Shown piece after piece: positions 26,928 to 35,225 of a DNA stretch of 64,000 nt. This stretch comes from Nocardia anocheti. GTDB taxonomy: Bacteria > Actinomycetota > Actinomycetes > Mycobacteriales > Mycobacteriaceae. The stretch covers positions 124,001 through 188,000 of the forward strand of contig NZ_JAQQFV010000003.1 in NCBI RefSeq assembly GCF_029675105.1, given 5' to 3'. How positions within the stretch are numbered: the stretch's first letter is position 1; every line of letters begins with the position of its first letter. Position numbers and translations under genes: made by a program. The notes below the pieces were generated by a model that had not been told where the DNA came from, searched no databases, and was given only the letters and a program-made list of their open reading frames with translations.

Positions 26928-27935
26928 ATGAGTGACGAGAACCGCGGCGATCTGCTGCCGCCGCGCCAGCACGGAAGCACCTGGCGCGAATCGGAATACC
27001 GGGTCCTGGCCGACGATCTGCGCGCGGGCGCGGATCTGGCCGCGACGGCACGCACGGTGGGGCGCACCGAATCGGCGGTGCGCGCCGCCCTGCGCAACTT
27101 CGTGCCACCCGAGGAACGGGTGCCCGCCGCCGGGCGCGAACAGTGGATTCGCGCCCGGCTGGTCGCCGAACCGGAATGGGACTGGTGGGCGGTGGTGATC
27201 GACCATCACCGCCGCTCGCGCAGCGGCCTGTGGTTCACCCGGCACGAACACTGCGCGCGCATCGGCTGGCGACGACGCACCCCGATGCCCGCGTTGGCCC
27301 AGGAACTGGGCACCTCGGAGCTGACCACCGCCGAACTGTTGCGCGCGCTCGGCCTGGCCGAGAGCATCGAGGACGCCGCCGAGCGGCTCGGCGCGACACC
27401 CGGCCAGGCCCTGGCCAAACGGGTCTCCGCCCACCGCGACAACGCGGCGGGCGCGCGCTGGATCCTGGTGATCGACGGCGCCGCGGGCACCACCCGCTCC
27501 CGCAATGCCCCGGTCCGCCGCCAGATCTCGCTGCACGAGAACCTGGCCGCCGCCGAAGCCGAACGCGATCGAGTGCTGGCCTGGCATGCGCGGGTCGTCG
27601 CCGCCGACGACGACGCGCCGGTCTGGTGGACCATCGCCGAGCGCGGCCTCGACGGCACCGCGGGCACCACCCGCTGCGGCAGTTTCGATCCCGCCGCCGT
27701 CACCGGTGGCCGGATCAGGGCCGAGGCGCTCACCGTGGGGGACGTGATCCGCGTGGCCGTCCCCGACGGCGGGTTCCTGCAGGACCGCATCACCGCGATC
27801 ACCCAGCCGGGCGCGGGAGCGCCCATCGTCGTCGACCTGGCGCCGGTGGCGAATTCGCGGGTGCGCCGGGTGGTGGAGTTCGCGCCCGGGGAGGTCGTGG
27901 AGGTGGTGCGCAGACCCGGCGAGTCCTTCGGATAA
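26928..27935 (+). CDS. Hypothetical protein with N-terminal helix-turn-helix-like segment
   Basis: A 335-residue soluble protein I do not recognise. Residues about 20-60 (SEYRVLADDLRAGADLAATARTVGRTESAVRAALRN) look like a Myb/GcrA-type helix-turn-helix. A second helical unit around ELGTSELTTAELLRALGLAESIEDAAERLGATPGQAL could be another. The C-terminal third has strand patterns and repeated charged segments. Tryptophans (EWDWWAVVIDHH, DDAPVWWTIAERG) are frequent. Codon use is normal for the window, the ATG has GAACGGGGG upstream, and it stands alone. A role in DNA or RNA binding is only suggested by the helix patterns. Confidence 0.7.
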   Translation: MSDENRGDLLPPRQHGSTWRESEYRVLADDLRAGADLAATARTVGRTESAVRAALRNFVPPEERVPAAGREQWIRARLVAEPEWDWWAVVIDHHRRSRSGLWFTRHEHCARIGWRRRTPMPALAQELGTSELTTAELLRALGLAESIEDAAERLGATPGQALAKRVSAHRDNAAGARWILVIDGAAGTTRSRNAPVRRQISLHENLAAAEAERDRVLAWHARVVAADDDAPVWWTIAERGLDGTAGTTRCGSFDPAAVTGGRIRAEALTVGDVIRVAVPDGGFLQDRITAITQPGAGAPIVVDLAPVANSRVRRVVEFAPGEVVEVVRRPGESFG

Positions 27936-28014
27936 CCGCTAGCCGCCCGTCCTCAGGCTCCCGGTACCGGGGGAATTCCGGTGCGGGAACCGTTGGGCCA
28001 CTGCGGCTTCCGCG

Positions 28015-29427
28015 CTACAGGCAATCGGCGGCGCGCCCCGGCATGGCGGCCGCGCCGACCACCATGACGATCGCCATCACGAACATGACGACGAACACCC
28101 GGTGGATGCCCTCGGCGAGCTCGGCCGGTGCGGGTCGGTCGGGATCGGCGATCCCGGCGTTGACGACCGCGCCGAACACCGCGACCCCCACCGCACTACC
28201 CAGCGAGCGGGCGAACATGTTGGCCGAGGTCACCACGCCGCGCTCCTGCCAGGGCGCCTCGGTCTGCGCCGCGATGAGCGACGGTGTCGAGACCAGCCCC
28301 ATACCCGCGCCGATGAGGAAGCACGACAGCGCGATCTGCACGGGGCTGGTCCGCGCGTCGATGAGCAGGGTGCTCGCGCAACCGAGCACGGCCAGCACGC
28401 TGCCGACCAGTGCCGTGACCCGGAAACCCCAGCGCAGGTACAACCGCCCGGACAGGGTGGCCGACAGCGGCCAGCCCAGTGTCATCCCGCCGACGGTGAG
28501 CCCGGCCACCAGCGCGGTGGTGCCGAGCACCCCCTGCGCGAAAGTGGGCACATACGAGGTGGACCCGAGCACCACGGCACCGATCAGCAGGGCGACGGTG
28601 CTGCTGGCCACCACCACCCGGCTGGTGAAGATCCGCAGCGGCAGCACCGGATCGGGCACCCGGGTCTGCACGTAGGCGAACAACGCCAGCACCACCGCAC
28701 TGCCCGCGAACAGGGTCAGCGACATCGGCGAACTCCACGCCCACGCCTGCCCACCCTCGAGCAGCGCCAGGATCGCCGCACCCGCGCCCACCGTGAGCAG
28801 CAGCGCACCGAGCCAGTCGACGCGATGCGCGCGGCGCGGGGCCGATTCGGTGAAGTGCCGCAGCAACATCCAGCCCGCCACTGCCGCCAACGGCAGATTG
28901 ATCAGGAAGATCCACCGCCAGCTCAGATGATCCGAGAGCAGGCCACCGAGCAGCGGCCCCAGTACCGCCGAACCGGCCCACACCCCGGCCATGTAACCCT
29001 GCACCTTGGCGCGTTGGGCCAGGGTGTAGAGGTCGCTGGCGATCACCATGGTCATCGGCTGGATCGCTCCGGCGCCGATACCTTGCACGGCCCGGAACAC
29101 GATGAGCGCGGGCATGCTGGTGGCCAGCCCGCACAGCAGCGACCCGAGCGCGAACACCGCGATCCCGACCAGGATCACCGGCTTGCGCCCCACCATGTCG
29201 GCGAGCTTGCCGTAGATCGGCACCGTCACCGCCTGCGCGAGCAGGTAGATCGAGAACAGCCACGGGAACAGCGCGAACCCGCCGAGGGTGTCGGTGATGG
29301 TGAGCACAGCGGTCGCGATGATGGTCGAGTCGAGCGCGACCAACCCGGTCGAGAGCATCAGCGAAGCGAGAATCGCTCCCCGCTCGGACCGCAGCCCGAT
29401 GGCCGACTCCACAGTCTCGGTCGCCAC
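28015..29427 (-). CDS. MFS drug exporter, 14-TM DHA2 type (EmrB/QacA)
   Basis: A 470-residue membrane transporter of the DHA2 drug:H+ antiporter family. Motif D1 is present as LDSTIIATAVLTI, motif A as YGKLADMVGRKPV, the RAVQGIGAGAIQPM motif follows, and GPLLGGLLSDHLSWRWIFLINLP is motif C with its neighbours. Fourteen hydrophobic segments can be counted. It probably exports a toxic compound. The start is a GTG at about 29427, preceded by GAGAGGA; the frame is open to 29514, but that part is not membrane-like and has no signal. Located next to the IclR gene but transcribed in the same direction after it, so read-through is possible. Confidence 0.9.
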   Translation of the reverse strand: MATETVESAIGLRSERGAILASLMLSTGLVALDSTIIATAVLTITDTLGGFALFPWLFSIYLLAQAVTVPIYGKLADMVGRKPVILVGIAVFALGSLLCGLATSMPALIVFRAVQGIGAGAIQPMTMVIASDLYTLAQRAKVQGYMAGVWAGSAVLGPLLGGLLSDHLSWRWIFLINLPLAAVAGWMLLRHFTESAPRRAHRVDWLGALLLTVGAGAAILALLEGGQAWAWSSPMSLTLFAGSAVVLALFAYVQTRVPDPVLPLRIFTSRVVVASSTVALLIGAVVLGSTSYVPTFAQGVLGTTALVAGLTVGGMTLGWPLSATLSGRLYLRWGFRVTALVGSVLAVLGCASTLLIDARTSPVQIALSCFLIGAGMGLVSTPSLIAAQTEAPWQERGVVTSANMFARSLGSAVGVAVFGAVVNAGIADPDRPAPAELAEGIHRVFVVMFVMAIVMVVGAAAMPGRAADCL

Positions 29428-29500
29428 CACTGTCCTCTCATCGCCGTACCCGAATTTCCAACGTATCCAGGCCCCTTCTGTTCCCGCACGGGGTTTTTCA

Positions 29501-29517
29501 CCCTTGTCGGGCAAGGG
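29501..29517. terminator. Small hairpin between iclR and the MFS gene
   Basis: CCCTTG and CAAGGG with a 5-base loop lie just past the iclR stop, in the direction of its transcription. The six-base stem is weak and no T-run follows, so termination is uncertain. Confidence 0.3.
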
Positions 29518-29524
29518 GCATGGA

Positions 29525-30277
29525 TCAGTCGGTGGTGGTGGCGAAGGTGGTGGCGATGTCGGTGGCGGTGACCTTGGCGAGTTCGACGAAGAACGGGACG
29601 CGTTCGTCGATCATCAGGGTGACCGGGCCGCGCAGGCCGAGGGCGAAGCGGCAGCGGCCGTGGGGGTCGATGACCGGGATGCCGATGGTGCGGAAGCCGG
29701 GGTCGAGTTCGCGGTCGTTGAAGGCGTAGCCGCGGGCGCGGGTGGCCACGAGTTCGGCGCGCAGTTCCTCGGCGCTGGACACCGAACGCTCGGTGCCCTC
29801 CTCGTAGGGCAGCGCGCGCAGTTCGTCGTCGTCGACGTCCGACCAGGCCAGCAGTGCCTTGCCCAACGCGCTCGCGTGCAGCGGCAGCCGCACACCCTGC
29901 AGTTCGTGGCCGTCGCTCTCGCGCCACCGGCTGGTACCGAGCAGCACGGCGTGGATGCCGTGGCGGATCGCCACCGAGGCGGTGGCGCCGGTGGTGGCCG
30001 CGAGCTGCTCGAGCGCGGGCTCGGCGAGATAGATCTTGTGCTGGCGGTAGGCGATCTGGCCGTACTCGGCCAGCGCCCCACCCATCCGGTAGCGGCTGGA
30101 CTCGGCGTCCTTCTCCAGGAACCCGGCCTGCACGAGCGCGCCGAGCAGCCGATGGGTGGTACTCACCGCCAACCCCTGCGCGCGAGCGACCTCCGAGACC
30201 CCGCGCTCCTCACCGCCACGAAAGCAGTCGAGGACGGACAGGGCCCGGGTGACGGTCTGCACGCTGGAGGTCTCCAC
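29525..30277 (-). CDS. IclR-family regulator, probable controller of the organosulfur operon
   Basis: A 250-residue IclR protein. The N-terminal winged helix reads VTRALSVLDCFRGGEERGVSEVARAQGLAVSTTHRLLGALVQAGFLE, followed by the effector domain with PLHASALGKALLAW, ARGYAFNDRELDPGFRTIGIPV and a C-terminal ALGLRGPVTLMI. IclR members bind small ligands and act as repressors or activators of adjacent divergent genes. The start is the GTG at 30277, which begins the family N-terminus; the frame continues upstream without a better site. It is divergent from the ABC-transporter operon starting at 30491, and the 213 bases between carry two identical-type dyads (listed separately) that are the obvious binding sites. 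Confidence 0.9.
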   Translation of the reverse strand: METSSVQTVTRALSVLDCFRGGEERGVSEVARAQGLAVSTTHRLLGALVQAGFLEKDAESSRYRMGGALAEYGQIAYRQHKIYLAEPALEQLAATTGATASVAIRHGIHAVLLGTSRWRESDGHELQGVRLPLHASALGKALLAWSDVDDDELRALPYEEGTERSVSSAEELRAELVATRARGYAFNDRELDPGFRTIGIPVIDPHGRCRFALGLRGPVTLMIDERVPFFVELAKVTATDIATTFATTTD

Positions 30278-30318
30278 GCCGCCGACGGTAACACAGCGGG
30301 CGCGTCCAGAGCGTCCGC

Positions 30319-30339
30319 GCTTTCCGTATATCGGAAAGC
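30319..30339. promoter_or_regulatory. Operator candidate 1, dyad GCTTTCCG-N5-CGGAAAGC
   Basis: A perfect 8-bp inverted repeat with the 5-base centre TATAT lies 42 bases before the iclR start. Its core is CTTTCC-N7-GGAAAG, which recurs 76 bases away at 30396-30414 with the same 7-base spacing. It is probably the site of the IclR protein and may autoregulate it. Confidence 0.6.
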
Positions 30340-30395
30340 TATGAGCCATATCGGCCGAAAATCGGCCATAGATTGCGGAATCCGGCTCTGTCAAG

Positions 30396-30414
30396 CTTTC
30401 CGATCCCTGGAAAG
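30396..30414. promoter_or_regulatory. Operator candidate 2, dyad CTTTCC-N7-GGAAAG
   Basis: Second copy of the arms found at 30320-30338, with identical 7-base spacing but an unrelated centre (GATCCCT). It lies 77 bases before the ATG of the first transporter gene. Conserved arms with a variable centre are what a dimeric regulator would select. Confidence 0.6.
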
Positions 30415-30490
30415 GCATACCTCGTTCGCCGCCATGACCGCTCCTACGCTGCGTGACATCACCCGCCCTACCCCTCACACAGGAGCCCCG

Positions 30491-31528
30491 ATGTCCCGCA
30501 GGCTGCCGCCCTTCTCGCGGATCGCCCTCGCGATCGCCCCCGTCGTCGCCCTCGTCGCGGCGTGTGGCTCCGGCTCGACGCCCGAACAGGGCGCGCAGGC
30601 CTCGTTCGTTCTCAAGGTCACCGACCCCGGCAACACCGGACCGCTCGCGGTCGGCAAGCGCGACGGCACCTTCGACGAGGCCCTCGCGCCGCTCGGCGCC
30701 AAGATCGAATGGGTCAGCACCACACCCGGTTTCAGCTCCAACCTGAAACTGTTCAACACCAAGGAACTCGACGTCTCCGGCGCCGCCTTCAGCCCCGTCG
30801 TCGGCGCGCTGTCCAAGGACGTCGGCGTCAAGATCGTCGCCGTGGCCGACCCGGCGGGCCAGGACCAGAGCGGCATCATCGTCAGCCCGGAATCGGGCGT
30901 GGACTCCGTCGCCGGACTCGTCGGCAAGCGGATCGCGGTCAACCCGGCGGGCAAGGGCGAGTACATCACCCTGAAAGCCCTGGCGCAGGCCGGGATTCCG
31001 GCCGACAAGGTGACCAGGGTTCCGCTGCAGCAGAAGGACGCCGCCTCGGCCTTCGCCACCGGCAAGGTCGACGCGTGGGCTTCGTTCCTGATCCCGTACC
31101 AGGAGGCCAAGGCCGCGGGCGCCCGCGAGATCGCCACGGAGAAGTCGATCGGCTCCAACGACAACACCGTCGTCGTGTTCCGCACCGAGGTGCTCGAACA
31201 GCGTCCCGATGTCGCCGCCAAGTACCTGGAGGTGCTCCAGCAGCTGACGGCGAAGCAGAAGGCCTCGCCCGCCGACTTCGAGAACGTCTTCGACAAGACC
31301 GGTCCGCGCGCCCTCACCGGCGATCGCCTCGCCGACGCCGTCCGCGTGGGCGGGGAGGCCACCGTGCCGCGCCTGCCCGCCGAGTCCGACGCCGCCGACC
31401 TGGCCGATGTGGTGAACACCTTCGCCGACAACGGCGTGATCAGCCGACGGATCACCGCCGCCGACATCTTCTACGACCTGCGCTCCAAGCTCACCCCGGA
31501 GCAACTCGCCGCGCTGAAGGAAAACTGA
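30491..31528 (+). CDS. Sulfonate/nitrate-type ABC transporter substrate-binding lipoprotein
   Basis: A 345-residue SsuA/TauA/NrtA-type binding protein. The signal peptide ends in a lipobox, LVAAC, with Cys25 as lipid anchor. The mature protein has the two-lobed fold of aliphatic sulfonate binders (GFSSNLKLFNTKELDVSGAAFSPVV, SGIIVSPESGVDSVAGLVGKRIAVN, TLKALAQAGIPADKVTRVPLQQKDAASAFATGKVDAW). It should deliver an organosulfonate or sulfinate to the permease encoded next. AGGAG lies 6 bases before the ATG at 30491. It is the first gene of an eight-gene operon. The substrate cannot be identified by sequence alone; the downstream enzymes argue for an organosulfur compound over nitrate. Confidence 0.9.
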   Translation: MSRRLPPFSRIALAIAPVVALVAACGSGSTPEQGAQASFVLKVTDPGNTGPLAVGKRDGTFDEALAPLGAKIEWVSTTPGFSSNLKLFNTKELDVSGAAFSPVVGALSKDVGVKIVAVADPAGQDQSGIIVSPESGVDSVAGLVGKRIAVNPAGKGEYITLKALAQAGIPADKVTRVPLQQKDAASAFATGKVDAWASFLIPYQEAKAAGAREIATEKSIGSNDNTVVVFRTEVLEQRPDVAAKYLEVLQQLTAKQKASPADFENVFDKTGPRALTGDRLADAVRVGGEATVPRLPAESDAADLADVVNTFADNGVISRRITAADIFYDLRSKLTPEQLAALKEN

Positions 31529-31529
31529 C

Positions 31530-32345
31530 ATGACCAGCCTCGACCTGGCGCCCCCACGCGCCAGAACGGCCGGGCAGCGGCCCCGATGGCTCTCGCTCGC
31601 GCTGCGTGCCGCGCTGCCCGCGGCCATCGTGGCGGCCTGGTGGGCGGGATCGGCCAGCGGCGCGATCTCGCCCCGGGTGATCGCGAGCCCCGGCGCGGTG
31701 TGGACGGCGTTCCTGGAACTGCTGGACAGCGGCCAGCTGGTCGACTTCGCCCTGGCGTCCTTCGGCCGCGCCGCCGCCGGAGTCGCCCTGGGCGTGGCGG
31801 TCGGGTTGCTGCTCGGCCTGGTCTCGGGCCTGTCGAGCCTGGGTGAGGAACTGGTCGACTCCACGATGCAGATCGTGCGGGCCGTGCCGTTCCTGGCGCT
31901 GGTGCCGCTGTTCATCTCCTGGTTCGGCATCGACGAGCTGTACAAGGTGCTGCTCATCGCGGTGGCGACCACCGCGCCCATGTACGCCTACACCTATCTG
32001 GGCGTGCGCAATGTCGATCGCAAGATGGTCGAGGCCGCCCGCAGTTTCGGGCTCACCGGCACCCGCCTGGTCGCCGAGGTGATCGTGCCCGCCGCGCTGC
32101 CGGGCATCCTGATGGCCCTGCGGATCTGCCTGTCCATCAGCATCACCGGCCTGATCGCCGCCGAACAGGTCGGCACCCAGGAGGGCGTCGGCTACCTGGT
32201 GACGCTGGCGCAGGAATACAACCGCACCGACTACATGGTGCTGTGCGTGGTGCTCTACGCGCTGCTCGGTCTGGTGTTCGACGCACTCGTACGGCTCGCG
32301 GAACGCTACGCGATGCCCTGGCGCAAGCAGGTGGCGATCCGATGA
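31530..32345 (+). CDS. ABC transporter permease, sulfonate/nitrate type
   Basis: A 271-residue inner-membrane permease of the SsuC/TauC/NrtB family with six predicted membrane segments. The conserved cytoplasmic EAA loop is present as EAARSFGLTGTRLVAEVIVPAALPGILMALRI, the contact site for the ATPase. The usual QIVRAVPFLALVPLFISWFGID precedes it. One base separates its ATG from the binding-protein stop, and its stop overlaps the ATPase start by four bases, so the three transporter parts are co-translated. Confidence 0.92.
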   Translation: MTSLDLAPPRARTAGQRPRWLSLALRAALPAAIVAAWWAGSASGAISPRVIASPGAVWTAFLELLDSGQLVDFALASFGRAAAGVALGVAVGLLLGLVSGLSSLGEELVDSTMQIVRAVPFLALVPLFISWFGIDELYKVLLIAVATTAPMYAYTYLGVRNVDRKMVEAARSFGLTGTRLVAEVIVPAALPGILMALRICLSISITGLIAAEQVGTQEGVGYLVTLAQEYNRTDYMVLCVVLYALLGLVFDALVRLAERYAMPWRKQVAIR

Positions 32346-33106
32346 CCACGACCACGGCCGCACCCGTGTCCCGCACCGACCAGCCGCTACCACCGGTGGC
32401 GGTCTCGATCACGGGACTGCGCAAGGCTTTCGGCGAGAAGGTGGTGCTCGACGGCATCGACCTGACCATCCGCCAGGGCGAGTTCGTCGTCCTGCTCGGT
32501 CCCAGCGGCACCGGTAAGACCACCCTGCTGCGCCTGCTCACCGGGCTCGAGGTGCCCGACGCGGGCGAAGTCCTGGTCCCCGCTCGGCGCACCACCGTCT
32601 ATCAGGAACCGCGGCTGATCCCGTCCAAGCGGGTGCTGGCCAATGTGCTCGTCGGCCTGCGCCGCACCAGGACCCAGCGCGAAGCCGGACTGCGCGCGCT
32701 GGGAGAGGTGCAACTCGACGGCAAGGCGGGACAGTGGCCCGCCACCCTCTCCGGCGGCGAGGCCCAGCGCGCCGCGCTGGCCAGAGCGCTGGTGCGGGAA
32801 CCGCAACTGCTGCTGCTCGACGAACCGTTCGCGGCACTGGACGCGCTGACCCGTCTGCGGATGCAGGACCTCGTCGGCGATCTCGTCGCCCGGCACCGGC
32901 CCGCGGTGCTCATGGTCACCCACGACGTCGACGAGGCCATCCGCCTGGCCGACCGGGTGATCATCCTCGACCACGGCCGCTTCGCCGTCGACGAGGTCAT
33001 CGACCTTCCCCGCCCGCGCGACCACGCGGCCCCCGAAACCCTCGGTTACCGAACGCAATTCCTCGCCCACCTCGGCGTCGGATCACCCACCAGGAGCCTG
33101 TCATGA
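32342..33106 (+). CDS. ABC transporter ATP-binding protein, sulfonate/nitrate type
   Basis: A 254-residue ATPase of the SsuB/TauB/NrtD family. Walker A is GPSGTGKT at residues 53-60, the Q-loop is in TTVYQEPRLIP, the signature is LSGGEAQR, Walker B is LLLLDEPFAALD, and the switch His is in MVTHDVDEAI. The C-terminal tail is short. ATGA overlaps link it to the permease before and to the desulfinase-like gene after it (33103-33106), so an uptake step and a cytoplasmic C-S-cleaving step are translationally coupled. Confidence 0.93.
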   Translation: MTTTTAAPVSRTDQPLPPVAVSITGLRKAFGEKVVLDGIDLTIRQGEFVVLLGPSGTGKTTLLRLLTGLEVPDAGEVLVPARRTTVYQEPRLIPSKRVLANVLVGLRRTRTQREAGLRALGEVQLDGKAGQWPATLSGGEAQRAALARALVREPQLLLLDEPFAALDALTRLRMQDLVGDLVARHRPAVLMVTHDVDEAIRLADRVIILDHGRFAVDEVIDLPRPRDHAAPETLGYRTQFLAHLGVGSPTRSLS

Positions 33107-34128
33107 CCGAAACCCTCTGGTACACCCGCTGCCCCGTGCCGACCGCCAGCGGCCTCGCGCACAGTCTCGGCTGGCTCGGCGAGACCGCCGCGAACGCCGG
33201 ACTCGAGTTCGGCGTCCTGCAGGACGCGGGCCCCGAACTCGCCGGACACCACTTCCTGCACGACCTGTCCGGGCTGATCCGCGAGGGCGGCAATGTGCCC
33301 GCGCTGGCCGCCCGTGCCCAGGGCTCGCCGACCCGCCTGATCGGGCTGACCTGGATCGATGAGTCCCAGGCGATCCTCGTCGGCCCCGACTCGCCGGTCA
33401 CCGGCGCCGCCGACCTGGCCGGACTGCGCGTCGGCGTGCCCGCCTGGGCCCAGGACCAGGCCCGCAGCTTCCCGCGCGCGATGGCGCTGCACGGCTTCGC
33501 CAACGCGCTGCGCCCGGCCGGGCTGACCCTGGCCGACGTGCGCGTCACCGAACTCGCCGTCGAGCGGAATCCGCAGGTGCGCACCGAGATCCAGTCCGCG
33601 CGCCGCTCCACCACCTGGGGTGTGGCGGAACTGCTGGCGGGCACGGTCGACGCGATCTACGTCAAGGGCGCCCGCGCGCAGGAGGTCGCGGTCGAGAACG
33701 GCCTGCGCGTCGCGGTCGATCTCGATGCCTCGGGGACCAAGCACCTGCGTGTCAACAACGGCACCCCGCGTCCGATCACCGTGCACGCCGACCTGCTCGA
33801 ATCGCGGCCGGAGGTGGTGGTCGGGTTCCTCGCCCAGAGCCTGCGCGCCGCCGACTGGGCCGCCGGTGACCTCGACGGTGTCCGCGCGGTATTGCAGCGC
33901 GAAACCCTGTCCGGCCCCGACGGTGTCGTCGCCGCCTACGGCGACGAATTCCACCGCGGCCTGCACCCCTCGCTCACCGACGAACGCGTCGAACTGCTCG
34001 GCGTGCAGAAGCAGTTCCTCTACACCCACGGTTTCCTCGCGGCCGATTTCGACCTCGAGTCCTGGGTCGCCCCCGAACCGCTGGCCCGCGCCCGCGAGCT
34101 CGTCGCCGCCGAAAGGGTGCCCGCATGA
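33103..34128 (+). CDS. DszB-like sulfinate desulfinase (periplasmic-binding-protein fold, cytoplasmic)
   Basis: A 341-residue protein with no signal peptide, therefore cytoplasmic although its fold is that of transporter binding proteins. It resembles the desulfinase DszB of Rhodococcus, which splits a sulfinate to release sulfite. The N-terminus LWYTRCPVPTA matches DszB's YSNCPVPNA, placing Cys10 as the nucleophile. HHFLHDLSGLIREGGNVPA matches the HFTYD...TRFGGEIPP region, placing His49/50 and Arg60 at the other catalytic positions. RLIGLTW..., PDSPVTGAADLAGLRVGVP and the late VQKQFLYTHGF also align. The natural substrate is probably not dibenzothiophene-derived, as no DszC gene is present. 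It is likely to receive the product of one of the two following monooxygenases. Confidence 0.85.
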   Translation: MTETLWYTRCPVPTASGLAHSLGWLGETAANAGLEFGVLQDAGPELAGHHFLHDLSGLIREGGNVPALAARAQGSPTRLIGLTWIDESQAILVGPDSPVTGAADLAGLRVGVPAWAQDQARSFPRAMALHGFANALRPAGLTLADVRVTELAVERNPQVRTEIQSARRSTTWGVAELLAGTVDAIYVKGARAQEVAVENGLRVAVDLDASGTKHLRVNNGTPRPITVHADLLESRPEVVVGFLAQSLRAADWAAGDLDGVRAVLQRETLSGPDGVVAAYGDEFHRGLHPSLTDERVELLGVQKQFLYTHGFLAADFDLESWVAPEPLARARELVAAERVPA

Positions 34129-35225
34129 GCGAGTTCGTCTGGAAGCTGCCCAGCCGCGGCGACGGCCGCCGCGCCCGGCCCGACCTGCGCGGTCGCGGCG
34201 GCTTCGGCCCGGCCACGCCGCCCACACCCGCCACCGATCTGCGGCCCGGCCGCTTCGGCCCCTTCGACGAGCTCGCCCAGATCGTCGACGCCGCCGAACT
34301 GAACGGTTTCGACGGGGTGCTCGCGCCCTACGACCCGCTCGGCGAGGAATCCTGGATCGTGGCCGGTGCCGCCCTGCGCGCCACCCGCTACGCGCGGGTC
34401 ACCGTCGAATTCCAGCCCGCCTTCGGCACTCCGGTATACGCGGCCAAGCTCTCGGCGACCCTGCAGCGGCACTCCCGGGGCAGGCTCGACTGGCGACTGG
34501 CCGTGGACACCGACCCGGGCGAGGCGACCACGCGTGGCGACCGCGTCGAGGGCGAGGACCGCTACCGGCGTGCCGCGGAATTCCTCACCGTGGCCCGCGG
34601 CGTCTGGAACGAGAACGAGGTCGGCGCGGCCGGATTCGCCGGGACCGGATTCGAGTACGCGGGGCAGTACTACGACGTGGTCGACGGCGGATTCCGCGGC
34701 ATCCTGTCCGGACTGCCGTTCCCGACGGTCCACCTCAGCGGCACCTCGGCCGCGGCTTTGCGACTGTCGGCCGAGCACGGTGACGTGCACGTGTTCGGCG
34801 AGGAACCCGACGGAATCTCGCGGGCCACCGCCGAATTGCGCGAGCGGGCCGACGCGGCGGGCCGCCGGGTCCGGGTCGCGCTCGAGCTGCCGATCATCGC
34901 CAGGGAGACCGAGGACGAGGCGTGGGCCCGCGTCCACCGGCAGTGGGCCGAACTCGGCCGCCCCGAGTCCGCGGCCGAACACGCGCTCGGTGACGGCCGC
35001 TGGGCGGGCTTCGCCGCGCTCGGCTACGACCGGCCCATCGGCCTGGTCGGCAGCTACGAACAGGTCGCCCGCCAGCTGTCGGTCTACGAGATCGCCGGAG
35101 TGGGGACGTTCGTGCTGTCGGGCCACCCGCACATCGAGGAGATCCACCGCGCGGGCGAACACCTGCTGTTCCTCGCCGACCCGGCAGGCCGCACCCTCAC
35201 CACCGCGCAGGAGCTCACCGCATGA
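34125..35225 (+). CDS. SsuD-like FMNH2-dependent monooxygenase 1 of the organosulfur operon
   Basis: A 366-residue luciferase-fold protein. After a Pro/Gly-rich start (VWKLPSRGDGRRARPDLRGRG), the TIM barrel begins at FDELAQIVDAAELNGFDGVLAPYDPLGEESW. VTVEFQPAFGTPVYAAKLSATLQRHSRGRLDWRLAV and EGEDRYRRAAEFLTVARGVWNE match the alkanesulfonate monooxygenase group, and GYDRPIGLVGSYEQVARQL is the usual C-terminal helix. It is expected to insert oxygen next to sulfur with FMNH2 from a separate reductase. The GGG-type substrate loop of SsuD (I-I-S-G-G-G) is changed here (RLAVDTDPGEATT), so the substrate probably differs from the next gene's. Starts overlap both neighbours by four bases (ATGA). Confidence 0.87.
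   Translation: MSEFVWKLPSRGDGRRARPDLRGRGGFGPATPPTPATDLRPGRFGPFDELAQIVDAAELNGFDGVLAPYDPLGEESWIVAGAALRATRYARVTVEFQPAFGTPVYAAKLSATLQRHSRGRLDWRLAVDTDPGEATTRGDRVEGEDRYRRAAEFLTVARGVWNENEVGAAGFAGTGFEYAGQYYDVVDGGFRGILSGLPFPTVHLSGTSAAALRLSAEHGDVHVFGEEPDGISRATAELRERADAAGRRVRVALELPIIARETEDEAWARVHRQWAELGRPESAAEHALGDGRWAGFAALGYDRPIGLVGSYEQVARQLSVYEIAGVGTFVLSGHPHIEEIHRAGEHLLFLADPAGRTLTTAQELTA

Noticed and set aside
33103-34128. A full dibenzothiophene desulfurisation (dsz) operon
   Set aside because: Only a DszB-like protein is present; no DszC (acyl-CoA dehydrogenase-like) gene is found, and the monooxygenases look like SsuD rather than DszA.
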